Below are positions 55,659 to 64,000 of a stretch of DNA of 64,000 bases, in pieces. Origin of the DNA: Plotosus lineatus (taxonomy: Eukaryota; Chordata; Actinopteri; Siluriformes; Plotosidae). The stretch is taken from NCBI GenBank assembly GCA_024760905.1, contig CM045731.1, forward strand, positions 17,637,501-17,701,500, read 5' to 3'. Within the stretch, counting starts at the first letter, position 1, and every line of letters starts with the position of its first letter. The notes under the pieces were generated by a model. The model had not been told where the DNA came from and searched no databases. It saw only the letters and a list, made by a program, of their open reading frames with translations. Made by a program: the position numbers and the translations under genes.

Positions 55659-56150
55659 TAATTCATATGCGGTTTGGCGCATAGACATGGAGGACTGCAT
55701 TCAGGGAGACGCTAGCTGCTTGGAGGATGGTGCGTCCTGGTATTCAAGATAAAAGACGTGGTAGACATCTTTAAGAAGATTACAAAGCAAAGCGATGATG
55801 ATGATGATGATAATGATGATGATGATGATGATGATATAGGGCTTATCTGAGTTTATGCTCTACTCCAGGAAAAGTAGGAATCTTAGACCTTGACTGGAAC
55901 GTGTGCCGTGTATAAAGTGTTGGTCTGCTCTCAGCCATCAGCTATTCCAAATTAAGCTGGACCCAAAACATTCCCCTGAATGACTGTTTCTATTCCTCAG
56001 AACTGTAGTATGTAGCCATTGGACTCTTGTACGTGTAAACTTTGTCATTCTGCTGAGTTTTCTTGATGTATTCTGGAGAACTTGCCTTATCAGGACATAG
56101 AAATCTTCCACGCAGTTGTGCAAGCCTGTCAGGATTTTACTCTGTTGAAA
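55659..56150 (-). repeat. Unidentified repeat, right copy of an inverted pair
   Basis: Reverse-complement partner of 44918-45411. The (GAT)n run at 55795-55834 corresponds to the ATC run in the other copy. TGGACCCAAAACATTCCCCT and GGAGAACTTGCCTTATCAGG can be matched in both. Confidence 0.85.
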
Positions 56151-56157
56151 GGATATA

Positions 56158-57127
56158 CAGTAGGCCCCCGTTTTTCGCAATGGTTTGGTTCCGGCCCTTC
56201 CTGTGGATCAAGAAAATGCGCGAGTTATTGACGCAGTTTTAAAACGCTCTGTATGATATTACATGCGATGAAATATGCTTGTTAAACACATTCTATAGAC
56301 AGTCTTATTCATTAATACAGTAATAATGCAGTAAAATGTAGAAATGATTAACTAAAAATTTTTAAATTTTGTACTGTGATAATACAGTCACTATCCGAGT
56401 TACGACCTAGATTGGTTCCGACCAACCAGTCGTAAGTCTGATGATAGTTGACTTAATCGGGGCTGCTGCTTTCACTGCTTCCTTAATACGGTCCTTGTCC
56501 TTCAAAATTGTCGACACCATGGAGTGGGAAAGACGAAGATCTCACGTTCACTTTCATCTCTGTCTCCGACGACAGTGCCTTCCTTGCTTTCTTGGTAGAA
56601 TCGCCATCTGATGAATCGGACGTCCTCTTGGGGGCCATGGTAACGGTGTACAGTAAACGAATGTAAAATTGTACTGTAAAAGAGATGTTACTGCGGCGGT
56701 ATCTACTCGCTGAGTGTAGCGGTAGAATGCTGTGAGTGTGAGATGCCAGACATATACAGTAAACTCAGAATAGGCATCTGCTAGACCTGGTCATAAGTAC
56801 GGGTGGTCGTAATTGCGTACGTCGTAACTTGGATAGTCAGTGTATTTATTAATGATTCAAGCGCTTAGGCTTCTTATCAGAAGCTAGAGATGGTGTCGGG
56901 CGTTTGAGTGGCACCATAGGGCTTAAATAATAATTAAAAACACATGGAAAAAAAACGTGAATTTACAATTCAAGTAATCATTTGATGACGTGCGCAAAAG
57001 TGAAAAAAAGAGGTGTACACATTATCTGCAACCAATCAGCAGAGGGGGGGGGGGGAAACAAAAGCTCTCAGCCATTGGCTAAATTTGAATTACGAGCGCT
57101 TAAACGCGAATGGTCAAGGGCCTACTG
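56158..57127 (-). mobile_element. TA-flanked TIR element, family D, with nested family C
   Basis: TA flanks (56156-56157, 57128-57129). CAGTAGGCCCCCGTTTTTCG on the left, GCGAATGGTCAAGGGCCTACTG on the right in reverse-complement relation to the family end (here shown as AATGGTCAAGGGCCTACTG). The TCTGCAACCAATCAGC and TCAGCCATTGGCTAAATTTG blocks match the copy at 41231 in reverse. Interrupted at 56385-56842. Confidence 0.8.
56385..56842 (-). mobile_element. Tigger-like TIR element, family C, nested, with transposase N-terminus
   Basis: CAGTCACTATCCGAGTTACG and GTCGTAACTTGGATAGTCAG termini, TA at 56383-56384 and 56843-56844. Removing it restores the family D word GATAATATTTATTAATG. On the minus strand an ATG at about 56639 opens MAPKRTSDSSDGDSTKKARK, as in the copy at 43916. 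The rest of the transposase is deleted. Confidence 0.9.
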
Positions 57128-57129
57128 TA

Positions 57130-57609
57130 TGTGGTGGTGGTGGTGGTTGTTGCAGTGTATGAGGGAATATTGATGATTTCACTACACCTGATTGTTTTGC
57201 AATCTGTTAATAACACTTGAATCAAAATGACTGACACCTGGAGCAGGCGACGATATTATCACACTTTAAAATGAAAAAAAAAAAAAAAATCAAACCCTGA
57301 TCTTGTTTTTTTTTTCTTGTGCTTCCATGTCATAGATACTAAACTTCTGAATAAGCTTAAAAGCGCCACCATGGAACGGAGGTTATTCACGTTTCTGTGT
57401 AGTGTACATGCTCCAATCTTGAATGAGTAATATAACATTAGCACATAGCTTAGCTCTGCTAGGTAGCACTTAGCTCACCTCACCTGCCTTTGTCATGGTT
57501 AACTTACGTCAAACAATTAAAATCTTGTTTTGTTTGTGTTTATACTGTTCCTGTGTAGTATACTCTAAACACTGGCTGTCCCTGAATTGAATAGCCATTG
57601 ACTTGCATT
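57130..57609. other. Unassigned intron DNA
   Basis: Poly-A at 57274-57289 and T run at 57307-57316; no recognised feature. Confidence 0.4.
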
Positions 57610-57856
57610 GCGGAGGGCACAGTGGTGTAGCGATTAGCATGATCGCCTCGTAGCAAGAAGGTTCTTGGTTTGAGTCCCATGCTGGGGTGTTTTGTGTTGA
57701 GTATACATGCTTTCTCAGGACTTGCGTGGGATTCTTCCGGGTAATCTGGATTCCTATTATAGTCTAAAGCTGTGCAGGTAAGGCTAATTGAGGTTTTGCA
57801 GTCACGTGACCCCAATACCTTCATGTGCCATCTTGGATGACAAGCGTGATCCAGAA

Positions 57857-57927
<71 letters not shown>

Positions 57928-58105
57928 TTCACTAAGCATGGCTTCAACAACAACCGATAATGACAGCGAAAGCAAAATATGCGAGAGTGTCGAAGGCAAA
58001 ATCAATGACACTATGATATTGTTAGTTGTCAATCATCTGACAGGTGACCAGAGGGCGAGGTGTCTGAGTAAAATAAAGCAGCTGGGGATTGCCGATCCAT
58101 ATCTA

Positions 58106-59346
58106 CAGGTCCTTCTCAAACAATTAGCATATTGTGATAAAGTTCGTTATTTTCTGTAATGTACTGATAAACATTAGACTTTCATATATTTTAGATTCAT
58201 TACACACAACTGAAGTAGTTCAAGCCTTTTATTGTTGTAATATTGATAATTTGGGCAAAAAAGTAAAGAAAAACCAAAAATCCTTATCTCAAAAAATTAG
58301 CATATTTCATCAGACCAATAAAAAAATGTTTTAATACAAGGTCGGGAATCCTTTTGCAGAAATGACTGCTTCAATGAGGCGTGGCATGGAGCCAATCAGC
58401 CTGTGGCACTGCTGAGGTGTTATGGAGGCCCAGGATGCTTCGATAGCGGCCTTAAGCTCATCCACAGTGTTGGGTCTGGTGTCTCTCAACTTTCTCTTCA
58501 CAATATCCCACAGATTCTCTATGGGGTTCAGGTCAGGAGAGTTGGCAGGCCAATTGAGCCCAGTAATATCATGGTCAGTAAACCATTTAGCAGTGGTTTT
58601 GGCACTGTGAGCAGGTGCCAGGTCGTGCTGCTGCCTCTGTTTCTGGTTCAAAAGTGGCTTGACCTGGGGAATGCAGCACTTGTAGCCCATTTCCTGCACA
58701 CGCATGTGCATGGTGGCTCTGGATGTTTCTACTCCAGACTCAAAGAGAGACTTTCTACTCCACTGCTTCCACAGGTCCCCCAAGGTCTGGAATCGGCCCT
58801 TCTACACAATCTTCCTCAGGGTCCGGTCACCTCTTCTGGTTGTGCAGCGTTTTCTGCCACACTTTTTCCTTCCCACAGACGTCCCACTGAGGTGGCTTGA
58901 TACAGCACTCTGGGAACAGCCTATTCGCTCAGAGATTTCTTTCTGTGTCTTACCCTCTTGCTTGAGGGTGTCAATGATGGCCTTCTGGACAGCAGTCAGG
59001 TCGGCAGTCTTACCCATGATTGCGGTTTTGAGTAATGAACCAGGCTGGGAGTTTTTAAAAGCCTCAGGAATCTTTTGCAGGTGTTTAGAGTTAATTGGTT
59101 GATTCAGATGATTAGGTTAATAGCTCGTTTAGACTACCTGAACATGATATGCTAATTTTTTGAGATAGGAATTTTGGGTTTTCATGAGCTGTATGCCAAA
59201 ATCATCAGCAATAAAACAATAAAAGACCTGAAATATTTCAGTTGGTGTGAAATGAATCTAAAATATATGAAAGTTTAATTTTTATCAGTACATTACAGAA
59301 AATAATGAACTTTATCACAATATGCTAATTTTTTGAGAAGGACCTG
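58106..59346 (-). mobile_element. Tc1 element with internally deleted transposase
   Basis: TA target (58104-58105, 59347-59348). Terminal inverted repeats of about 40+ bases: CAGGTCCTTCTCAAACAATT on the left and AATTTTTTGAGAAGGACCTG on the right, with the inner words TAGCATATTGTGATAAAG shared. Further internal repeats (TTTCATATATTTTAGATTCA) occur on both sides. Length 1241 bp, so somewhat shorter than a full Tc1 of about 1.6 kb. Confidence 0.95.
58331..59017 (-). pseudogene. Tc1 transposase, in-frame stop and catalytic-core deletion
   Basis: ATG at 59017 opens an HTH (MGKTADLTAVQKAIIDTLKQ, TQKEISERIGCSQSAVSSHL) and a basic GRPR-like hook region. A TAG at 58804-58802 interrupts the frame, which then continues unshifted (GDLWKQWSRKS, VQEMGYKCCIPQVKPLLNQK). 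Directly after NQKQRQ the sequence jumps to QHDLAPAHSAKTTAKWF, so the stretch that holds the first catalytic Asp and the region up to the second is absent. The third-motif region LNWPANSPDLNPIENLWDIV and the C-terminus are intact. It cannot transpose itself but could be mobilised in trans because both ends are good. Confidence 0.95.
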
Positions 59347-59709
59347 TAATGCCGCAGTCAATGTTTAAGAATGTGTTAGAATGGGACCATTCTTCTCTTC
59401 CTGCTTTTGCCTACTTGAATCTTTGTACATATCTTGTCCACGGCACATCTCCATTTACTGGCAAAGAGTTAAAAGCTTACAAATGAATGGAAGCTTCCAA
59501 TTATTTTGTTGCGGGATTTGTAAGCTGTACGCAACAACGGGAGCCAGGAACCAGGATGAGAAACTACCACCTCATAACGGCTAAGGCGCGTGTTCTATCC
59601 CCAAGTAGACCTACACAAACAAGCGCTTATGCAATAATAAATTAAAATTATCAGTGCTTATAATGGTTGTATAAATTCACATATTTTATTTATATATAAG
59701 CTTATACAG

Positions 59710-59717
<8 letters not shown>

Positions 59718-59757
<40 letters not shown>

Positions 59758-59776
59758 TTTTTTTTTTTTTTTTTTT
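59718..59776. repeat. (TA)n followed by poly-T
   Basis: About 17 TA units, then a run of T (59755-59776), within the ISL2EU element. Confidence 0.9.
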
Positions 59777-59835
59777 AATTTTTATACCATCAATTTTATT
59801 TTTTACCGGATGCTACTTCAATGACAATAGCCACC

Positions 59836-60043
59836 CTAGGCGCTATATAATAATGTATATTTATCTGATACAAAATGTTCGCTGCATATTCTACTGTATT
59901 CTGTAGGATTCCAGTCTTTCCAATTTACCGCTGTGATCCACTTGGCTTTTCTCTCCGGGTCAGATGGAAAACGATAAAATGACCGTGCAGGCTTTACTCC
60001 TCTGTCTATTTGCAAGGCCAACAGCGCAACACGATATAACCAT
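59836..60043 (-). pseudogene. THAP-domain transposase N-terminus (ISL2EU), frameshifted
   Basis: ATG at 60043 gives MVISCCAVGLANRQ, then a single-base frame change and RGVKPARSFYRFPSDPERKA, KWITAVNWKDWNPTEYSRIC, SEHFVS. This is the THAP zinc finger: the CC pair, the FYRFP-like box, the W of the KWI motif, and the C-x2-H pair (CSEH). The residue where a second cysteine would be expected (CCAVGC) is Leu here. The terminal AVPF-type box and everything downstream are lost. Confidence 0.85.
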
Positions 60044-60483
60044 ACAGTACTCACTGGTTATTTTGTATCACTCCAGGGAAGTTAGTAACCGACAAACAAC
60101 ATCCAGTTGGGTAATGTTGAAGCACTATTACTTATTTTAAAATGTTTAGGAATGTTGAATGAGCAAGCGCCGTCCAGATCATGTCGTCCAATATGGCAGA
60201 TAAACAAAAGTCACGTGACCCTGTGACGTCACGTGCAAAACCTCAATTGGCTGTGCTTAGGTGTGAGTGTGAGTAGGAATAGTTGTCTGTGTGTATTGGC
60301 CCTGTAATAATCTGGCAAGCTGTTGAGGGTGTGTCAGGCCTTTGCTCAGTGTTGGCTGAGACAGGCACTATCCTCCTCCAGCCTCAGAATAAGCGAAAGA
60401 CAGTGAGTTAATTTGAATTTGGGGACCACCACCTTGCCCTTGGTGCACTACTATTAGTGTTTTACATGAGTAAAGAGTGAATG

Positions 60484-60486
<3 letters not shown>

Positions 60487-60540
<54 letters not shown>

Positions 60541-60566
60541 CTCTCTCTCTCTCTCGCTCTCTTATA
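60487..60566. repeat. (TC)n tract forming the exon 3 splice acceptor
   Basis: About 35 TC units with two CG interruptions run to within a few bases of the acceptor CTTATAG at 60561-60567. It therefore serves as the polypyrimidine tract. Confidence 0.9.
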
Positions 60567-60567
60567 G

Positions 60568-60612
60568 GAAAATGCAGACTCCAGTTCGCTCCATCTGAAC
60601 TCTGAGATGCAG
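60568..60612 (+). CDS. sash1: SASH1 coding exon 3 (45-bp micro-exon)
   Basis: Between TTATAG and GTGTGT, 45 bases encode ENADSSSLHLNSEMQ in phase 0 to 0. Vertebrate SASH1 has here an E-x-P-D-x-S-x-x-S-L-Q-L-x-S-Q-type segment between the MEELRKRR block and the SLGFCSAVSTPEVERK block. The D..SS/SL.L..E pattern matches. It is less conserved than exons 2 and 4, so its identity leans on position, phase and that pattern. Confidence 0.8.
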
Positions 60613-61164
60613 GTGTGTGCAGCATCACAACTCGTATCATCATCAGTGCAAACACTGATTGGGAAAACACACTTGCTTTTAACTTGCACATTTCAGAATA
60701 TTGGATAGATATTATTTCATAACAAACATATGAGGATGCTGTGCAGCTCTAGACATTTCAAGTGTTATTGATTAATTTATTTCACAAACTAAATGCCGAA
60801 ACCTGCCGACAGAAGAAAAGAATGGAAAGAATTTCAGTCTTCAAATGAGTAAAATGCTTCAAAATAGTATTCATAGAGTCACATATGTTGAATAAGGACC
60901 ACAGTAAACATTTGATACATTTGTAAATACTGCATATGAAATTCTAAAAAATAAAGATAAAACATTGAAATCCGAATTGGCAAGAAATGTTCCAACAACA
61001 GATTTTTCAACAACAGATCATAAACTGATGTTGCCAAGTTCATGTCTTGGAGCATTTCAGTGCTTGGGTGTGTTAGTGAAAGCAGTCTCTCAATTACGGG
61101 TAGCAAGGCGCTGTCAAAAGACCTTAAGGATAAAGTTGTGGATGGGCACAAGGCACATTTTAAA

Positions 61165-61478
61165 AATAATTTTTATTCATTTTCTAAACAGATTAATCCC
61201 AATTAGGGTCATGGGGAAGTGGGGTACACCCTGAATAGCTTGCCAGACCATTGCAGGGCAACACACACAACAATTTACACTCGCACTTAGGGTCAGCTAA
61301 ATAGCCTACTGTGCATGTTTTTAGACTGTGGGAGTGAAAGTAAAGTACCCAGGGGAAATCCACACAAGAACATGCAAACTCTGAATGGAAACACCCTGAG
61401 CCAGGAAATTAAACCAGGACCTTGTTGGAGGGTGTGAGTCGGACGTGCTAACCACTGCGTCACCGTCCCTCCCACAAT
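61165..61478 (-). mobile_element. SINE family 2, inverted, L2-type tail
   Basis: Reversed tail ACAGATTAATCCCAATTAGG, GTGGGGTACACCCTGAATAG, reversed body TTTTTAGACTGTGGGAGTGA and the reversed head GCTAACCACTGCGTCACCGT. Confidence 0.75.
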
Positions 61479-61758
61479 TGTTTTTGTTGATGCAAAAAAA
61501 GACACTACTTCACTGAGCTTTGCCTACATATGCCATGAAGTGGCCAAATAGAAAAAGATGTGATGGTCAGATGAGACCAAATTCAAACTATTTGGCCTCA
61601 AAGTTAAACAGTATATTTGGCAGAAAATTAAATCTAGCTTACCATCCAAAGAACATCATGGGTGAAGCATGGAGGTGGTAGCATGCTGGTTCTCTGTAGC
61701 AAGGACTGCATCATTTTGCTCCATCTATTTTTTTCTGCTATGCTGACAAGTATTGATA

Positions 61759-62546
61759 CAGTGATACCTCTGCTCACGAACATAATTGGTTCCCAGAAAG
61801 TGTGTGTAAGGCGAAAAGTTCGTCTTCCGAACATTTATTTCCCATAAGAAACCATTAAAATGAGAATAATCCGTTCCCAGGTCCCCATAAAACATAATTT
61901 TCTACTAAATAAGCCTTAAAACTACACAAAAATATACCTTATTTTATGTATAATAAATGTGCTATTGTATTGTAATTAAAGAAATAAACTGTACTGTATA
62001 ATAGTCGTTTTATTTACCTTTGTGATGGTAGTTGATGGCTTGATGGAATGGAGTGGGAGGAGGAGGGAGGGAGGGACTTACTGTTTGGAAGGCGTGTTTG
62101 GAAACGCCTACTGTTTGGAAACACCCTTAGCCACACACGCACCCTTAATAGCTTCCTTGTTCTTAAGGATGGGAGCAATGGTAGACTTAGCGTACTGGTA
62201 CTGGGACGCTGAGTCACACAAACGCACACCTCGTTCGTGTTTTTCAATGATCTCCGCCTGTGGTGGGGTCTTTTTCGGTCCCATAATAGCAAAAGTACAC
62301 TCAATATGGTCCAAAATGTCTAGCAAACACAAACCACTTCCGCACTCAAAGAAAGGGGTGTGACGAACTGTGACACCATGAGCGTGCGTCAGCTTCTCGT
62401 GGCCGCCACCGTGGCGCTGTTCGACCGCGTGGTTTGATTCTTCCACCGAAAACTAGTTCGTCAGCAGAGACTATATGCTCGCAAATTTAATGTTCTTGAG
62501 GCGAAAAGTTCGTGAGCTTAAGCGTTCGTCAGCGGAGGTTTTACTG
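61759..62546 (-). mobile_element. Tigger-like TIR element, family E
   Basis: The termini CAGTGATACCTCTGCTCACG and TCGTCAGCGGAGGTTTTACTG (reversed they pair) are flanked by TA (61757-61758, 62547-62548). AAGGCGAAAAGTTCGT near both ends extends the inverted repeat. It carries a transposase N-terminus on the minus strand. Confidence 0.85.
62108..62284 (-). pseudogene. Tigger-type transposase N-terminus (family E)
   Basis: ATG at 62284 starts MGPKKTPPQAEIIEKHERGV, then SQYQYAKSTIAPILKNKEAI. This is the CENP-B-type HTH of Tigger transposases (EIIEKHERG and S-T-I-x-x-I-L-K-x-K-E). The frame ends at 62108 and the catalytic domain is absent. The frame can be extended upstream to 62446, but the MGPKK start is the family-typical one. 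Confidence 0.8.
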
Positions 62547-62873
62547 TACTTTTTTTTTGAGGAAAACCTGCTGCCCTCTGCCAGAATGGTATCAATAGGA
62601 AGAAGGTTCAACCTTCAATCTGAAGTTGATCACACTGTAGCGGACGGAGAAAAAAGGGAATGTCCTTGTGTGGCCTAGTCCGAGCCCATATTTAAACCCT
62701 ATTAAAAATCTGTGGAATGTCCATGAAGATTGCAGTCGGCCATCACATTTTCTTTGTGTGTCTCCACTTCAGGCTTCCAAGCAATGGCATGTGAATGTCT
62801 TAAAGAGATGTGATGCTGTTCTATACCTGTTGTCATTTCTGTTCAGTGCGTGTATTTTCATTTCTGTCCACAG

Positions 62874-62923
62874 GAGTCCCTCAGTTTCAGCAGTGAGGTG
62901 TCTACGCCGGAAACAGAACGCAA
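62874..62923 (+). CDS. sash1: SASH1 coding exon 4
   Basis: Acceptor TTTCATTTCTGTCCACAG (to 62873), donor CAA|GTAAGC at 62924. The 50 bases read ESLSFSSEVSTPETER plus two bases (AA) of the next codon. The expected SASH1 continuation is an S-L-G-F-x-S-x-V-S-T-P-E-x-E-R-K motif, which this matches closely, with the K codon completed by the next exon. The following exons (start of the SLY region, KKNKYFWQNFRK-like in vertebrates) are not in the remaining kilobase, so the gene continues beyond the window. Confidence 0.92.
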
Positions 62924-63517
62924 GTAAGCATCCCATCCAACCATAATAATGTACTATATGTAAGAACGGATATCGCTCATCAATCCCGATATAGAAAATA
63001 ATCACTCATTAAAACCATCAGCAGCCATTTTAGCCTGACTGCTCTCCACGTACACAAAGAACACGCGTGCGTTCATGGGCTTGGTGCACGCACGCCTTTT
63101 TCAGACGACTCCGCAACCAGCACTATGAGGTGCTTCTAGGCTTCCTTCCTTCCTTCCGTCTATTGTCTTGAGATATTTAAGATGGAGCTGCTGATTAAAG
63201 AACGAGAGGAAGTGAGCCGGGCTTCTGGGTGACTGAAGTATGATGCAGAATGAGTTTACAGGCCACAAGGAAATTAGTTCCTCACTCATGACAAAAAGGA
63301 CAGAATGACCGAATGAGATTTTTATATCCACCTATATACATTTGACTTCAGTGCGTACAAGCTCCATGATGACCTCATTCATGTTTCCGGATCTGTATTG
63401 GTACTACAGATTAGTTCATTAACCTTTTATTATGGGTTTACATGAAAAGTCGGCCGATATATCGATAAATTATAACATCGCGATATGAATATTTTGAGTA
63501 TCATGAATTACCAGAAA
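62924..63517 (+). other. Start of SASH1 intron 4
   Basis: No exon or named repeat seen here. Confidence 0.5.
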
Positions 63518-63519
63518 TA

Positions 63520-64000
63520 CAGTAGGCCCTTGACTATTCGCGGTTTTGCAACCACGATTTGAGTATTCGCTGACTGCCGAGCAACCGGCACGTGATTCAA
63601 ATTCAGCCAATGGCTGTCCTCCTTTCTCCTGATTGGTTGAGCTCATGTCCCACCCCTTTTTCCTCATTCGTGCACAAGTTGTCATTGAGCCTCTTTTTTG
63701 TGTGTTTTAATTACCAGTTAAACTCAATGATACCACTTAAACGCTGTGCGTCTTCTCTGGCTAAGCGATAGAAAACGCTGGTTGTCTCTTCTGAAGAAAT
63801 AAGACTTTCTCCTGATAAACGATGGTTTTCTCTGAACTGTTGTATTAAAATCTTTTTCAATTATTATTCCAGTACAGTACCTAAGTTCATGTTTATGTGT
63901 GAGATTTTATGTTCTATAGCATGTTAAACAAACGATACCAAAAGGATAAACTTTATTACAGTACTCTTTATGTCCTTTTACATTGAAGTTGGAGTGACGT
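63520..64000 (+). mobile_element. TA-flanked TIR element, family D, left part (runs off the window)
   Basis: TA at 63518-63519 and the terminus CAGTAGGCCCTTGACTATTC, then CGGCACGTGATTCAAATTCA, GCCAATGGCTGTCC and CTGATTGGTTGAGCTC, as in the copy at 41231. Its right end is outside the window. Confidence 0.75.

Larger units (their letters stand above)
57938..59585 (+). pseudogene. ISL2EU accessory (YqaJ-type) ORF N-terminus, interrupted by Tc1
   Basis: ATG at 57938 starts MASTTTDNDSESKICESVEG and reaches KIKQLGIADPYL at 58105. It resumes in the same frame at 59349 (MPQSMFKNVLEWDHSSLPAF, YLNLCTYLVHGTSPFTGKEL) once the Tc1 and one TA are removed. A TGA follows KAYK, then MEASNYFVAGFVSC. This pre-YqaJ region precedes the SWIM/exonuclease part in many fish ISL2EU-derived proteins, as I recall them. 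The exonuclease motifs themselves are missing. Confidence 0.65.
57789..60245. mobile_element. ISL2EU DNA transposon, internally deleted, carrying a Tc1 insertion
   Basis: The termini TGAGGTTTTGCA and, reversed, TGAGGTTTTGCACGTGACG are inverted repeats. The flanks are AT (57787-57788, 60246-60247); AATT or other readings of the same palindromic target are also possible. It holds two coding remnants characteristic of ISL2EU: a YqaJ-type accessory ORF start on + and a THAP-domain transposase start on -. Everything between them that would encode the catalytic domains is deleted. Without the Tc1 it is about 1.2 kb. Confidence 0.8.
57610..60440 (+). mobile_element. SINE family 2, split by an ISL2EU element
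   Basis: The head and first half are at 57610-57788 (GTGGTGTAGCGATTAGCATG, B-box-like GGTTTGAGTCCCATGC, GTCTAAAGCTGTGCAGG). The second half is at 60248-60440 (TGGCTGTGCTTAGGTGTGAG, CTGGCAAGCTGTTGAGGGTG, CCTCAGAATAAGCG). The word GGCTAATTGGCTG, normal for this family, is restored when the insert is removed. Confidence 0.85.
40892..60567 (+). other. SASH1 intron 2
   Basis: GT at 40892 to AG at 60566-60567, phase 0, about 19.7 kb, filled with the elements listed below. Confidence 0.85.
61540..62745 (+). pseudogene. Decayed Tc1-type transposase, split by a Tigger-like element
   Basis: 61560-61680 translates to WSDETKFKLFGLKVKQYIWQ, the first catalytic Asp region of Tc1 transposases (WSDE-x-x-F), and then MKHGGGS-like sequence. 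After the insert, 62560-62745 gives RRRFNLQS and WPSPSPYLNPIKNLWNV, the region before the final catalytic residue (PDLNPIENLW in active members). Stops and shifts are numerous. The DNA between 61540 and 61758 continues at 62549. Confidence 0.75.
60613..62873 (+). other. SASH1 intron 3
   Basis: GT at 60613 to AG at 62872-62873, phase 0, 2.26 kb. Holds an inverted SINE, a decayed Tc1 and a Tigger-like element. Confidence 0.8.

Noticed and set aside
58806..59017. Functional stand-alone DNA-binding protein from the Tc1 HTH
   Set aside because: It is simply the N-terminus of a transposase cut by a stop codon; no evidence for separate expression.

Overview
This window looks like ray-finned fish (teleost) nuclear DNA. 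The evidence is split vertebrate-type exons with GT-AG introns, very long CA/GT and TC microsatellites, several tRNA-derived SINE families with LINE-type tails, RTE-like non-LTR retrotransposons, and Tc1, Tigger-like, hAT and ISL2EU DNA transposons. I cannot name the species. No bacterial, CRISPR or viral gene system is visible.

The only host gene I can support is the 5' part of SASH1 (SAM and SH3 domain-containing protein 1, a scaffold of the SLY family) on the + strand. Four coding exons are visible: 18470-18583 (start codon and N-terminus), 40763-40891, 60568-60612 and 62874-62923. All have GT-AG borders and compatible phases. They encode the first 112 residues plus two bases of the next codon. 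The SLY, SH3 and SAM domains must lie beyond the right edge. Introns 1 and 2 (about 22.2 and 19.7 kb) are mostly transposon debris. Whether this is the sash1a or sash1b paralogue cannot be decided here.

Layout. 1-13.5 kb: decayed repeats (RTE fragments, a hAT/TTF-zinc-finger pseudogene, many SINEs). 13.5-15.3 kb: a TC-rich satellite block containing a tandemly duplicated unit of about 0.8 kb. 16.8-17.4 kb: a minisatellite rich in TTAGGG-like units. 17.4-18.5 kb: SASH1 upstream and 5' leader region. 18.6-40.8 kb (intron 1): TA-flanked inverted-repeat elements, two hAT elements with 8-bp target duplications, SINEs, and a nest that includes a solo LTR. 40.9-60.6 kb (intron 2): a near-complete but frameshifted RTE-like LINE (46.4-49.6 kb), an internally deleted sibling (42.6-43.2 kb), two inverted copies of an unidentified sequence of about 490 bp set 10 kb apart, and a SINE split by an ISL2EU element that is itself split by a Tc1 element. 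60.6-64 kb: exons 3 and 4, and a decayed Tc1 interrupted by a Tigger-like element.

The most interesting pattern is one tRNA-derived SINE head and body joined to two different LINE-derived tails. Some copies carry an L2-type tail. Others carry a bipartite tail matching the 5' leader and the 3' end of the RTE-like LINE also present in this window. This resembles the architecture of ruminant Bov-tA. A different SINE head at 11.2 kb carries a tail that looks BovB-like. Many insertions can be dated relative to each other because target site duplications are still readable.

Everything here was read by eye. Family names rest on recognised motifs, not on database searches, and element borders without a stated duplication are approximate.
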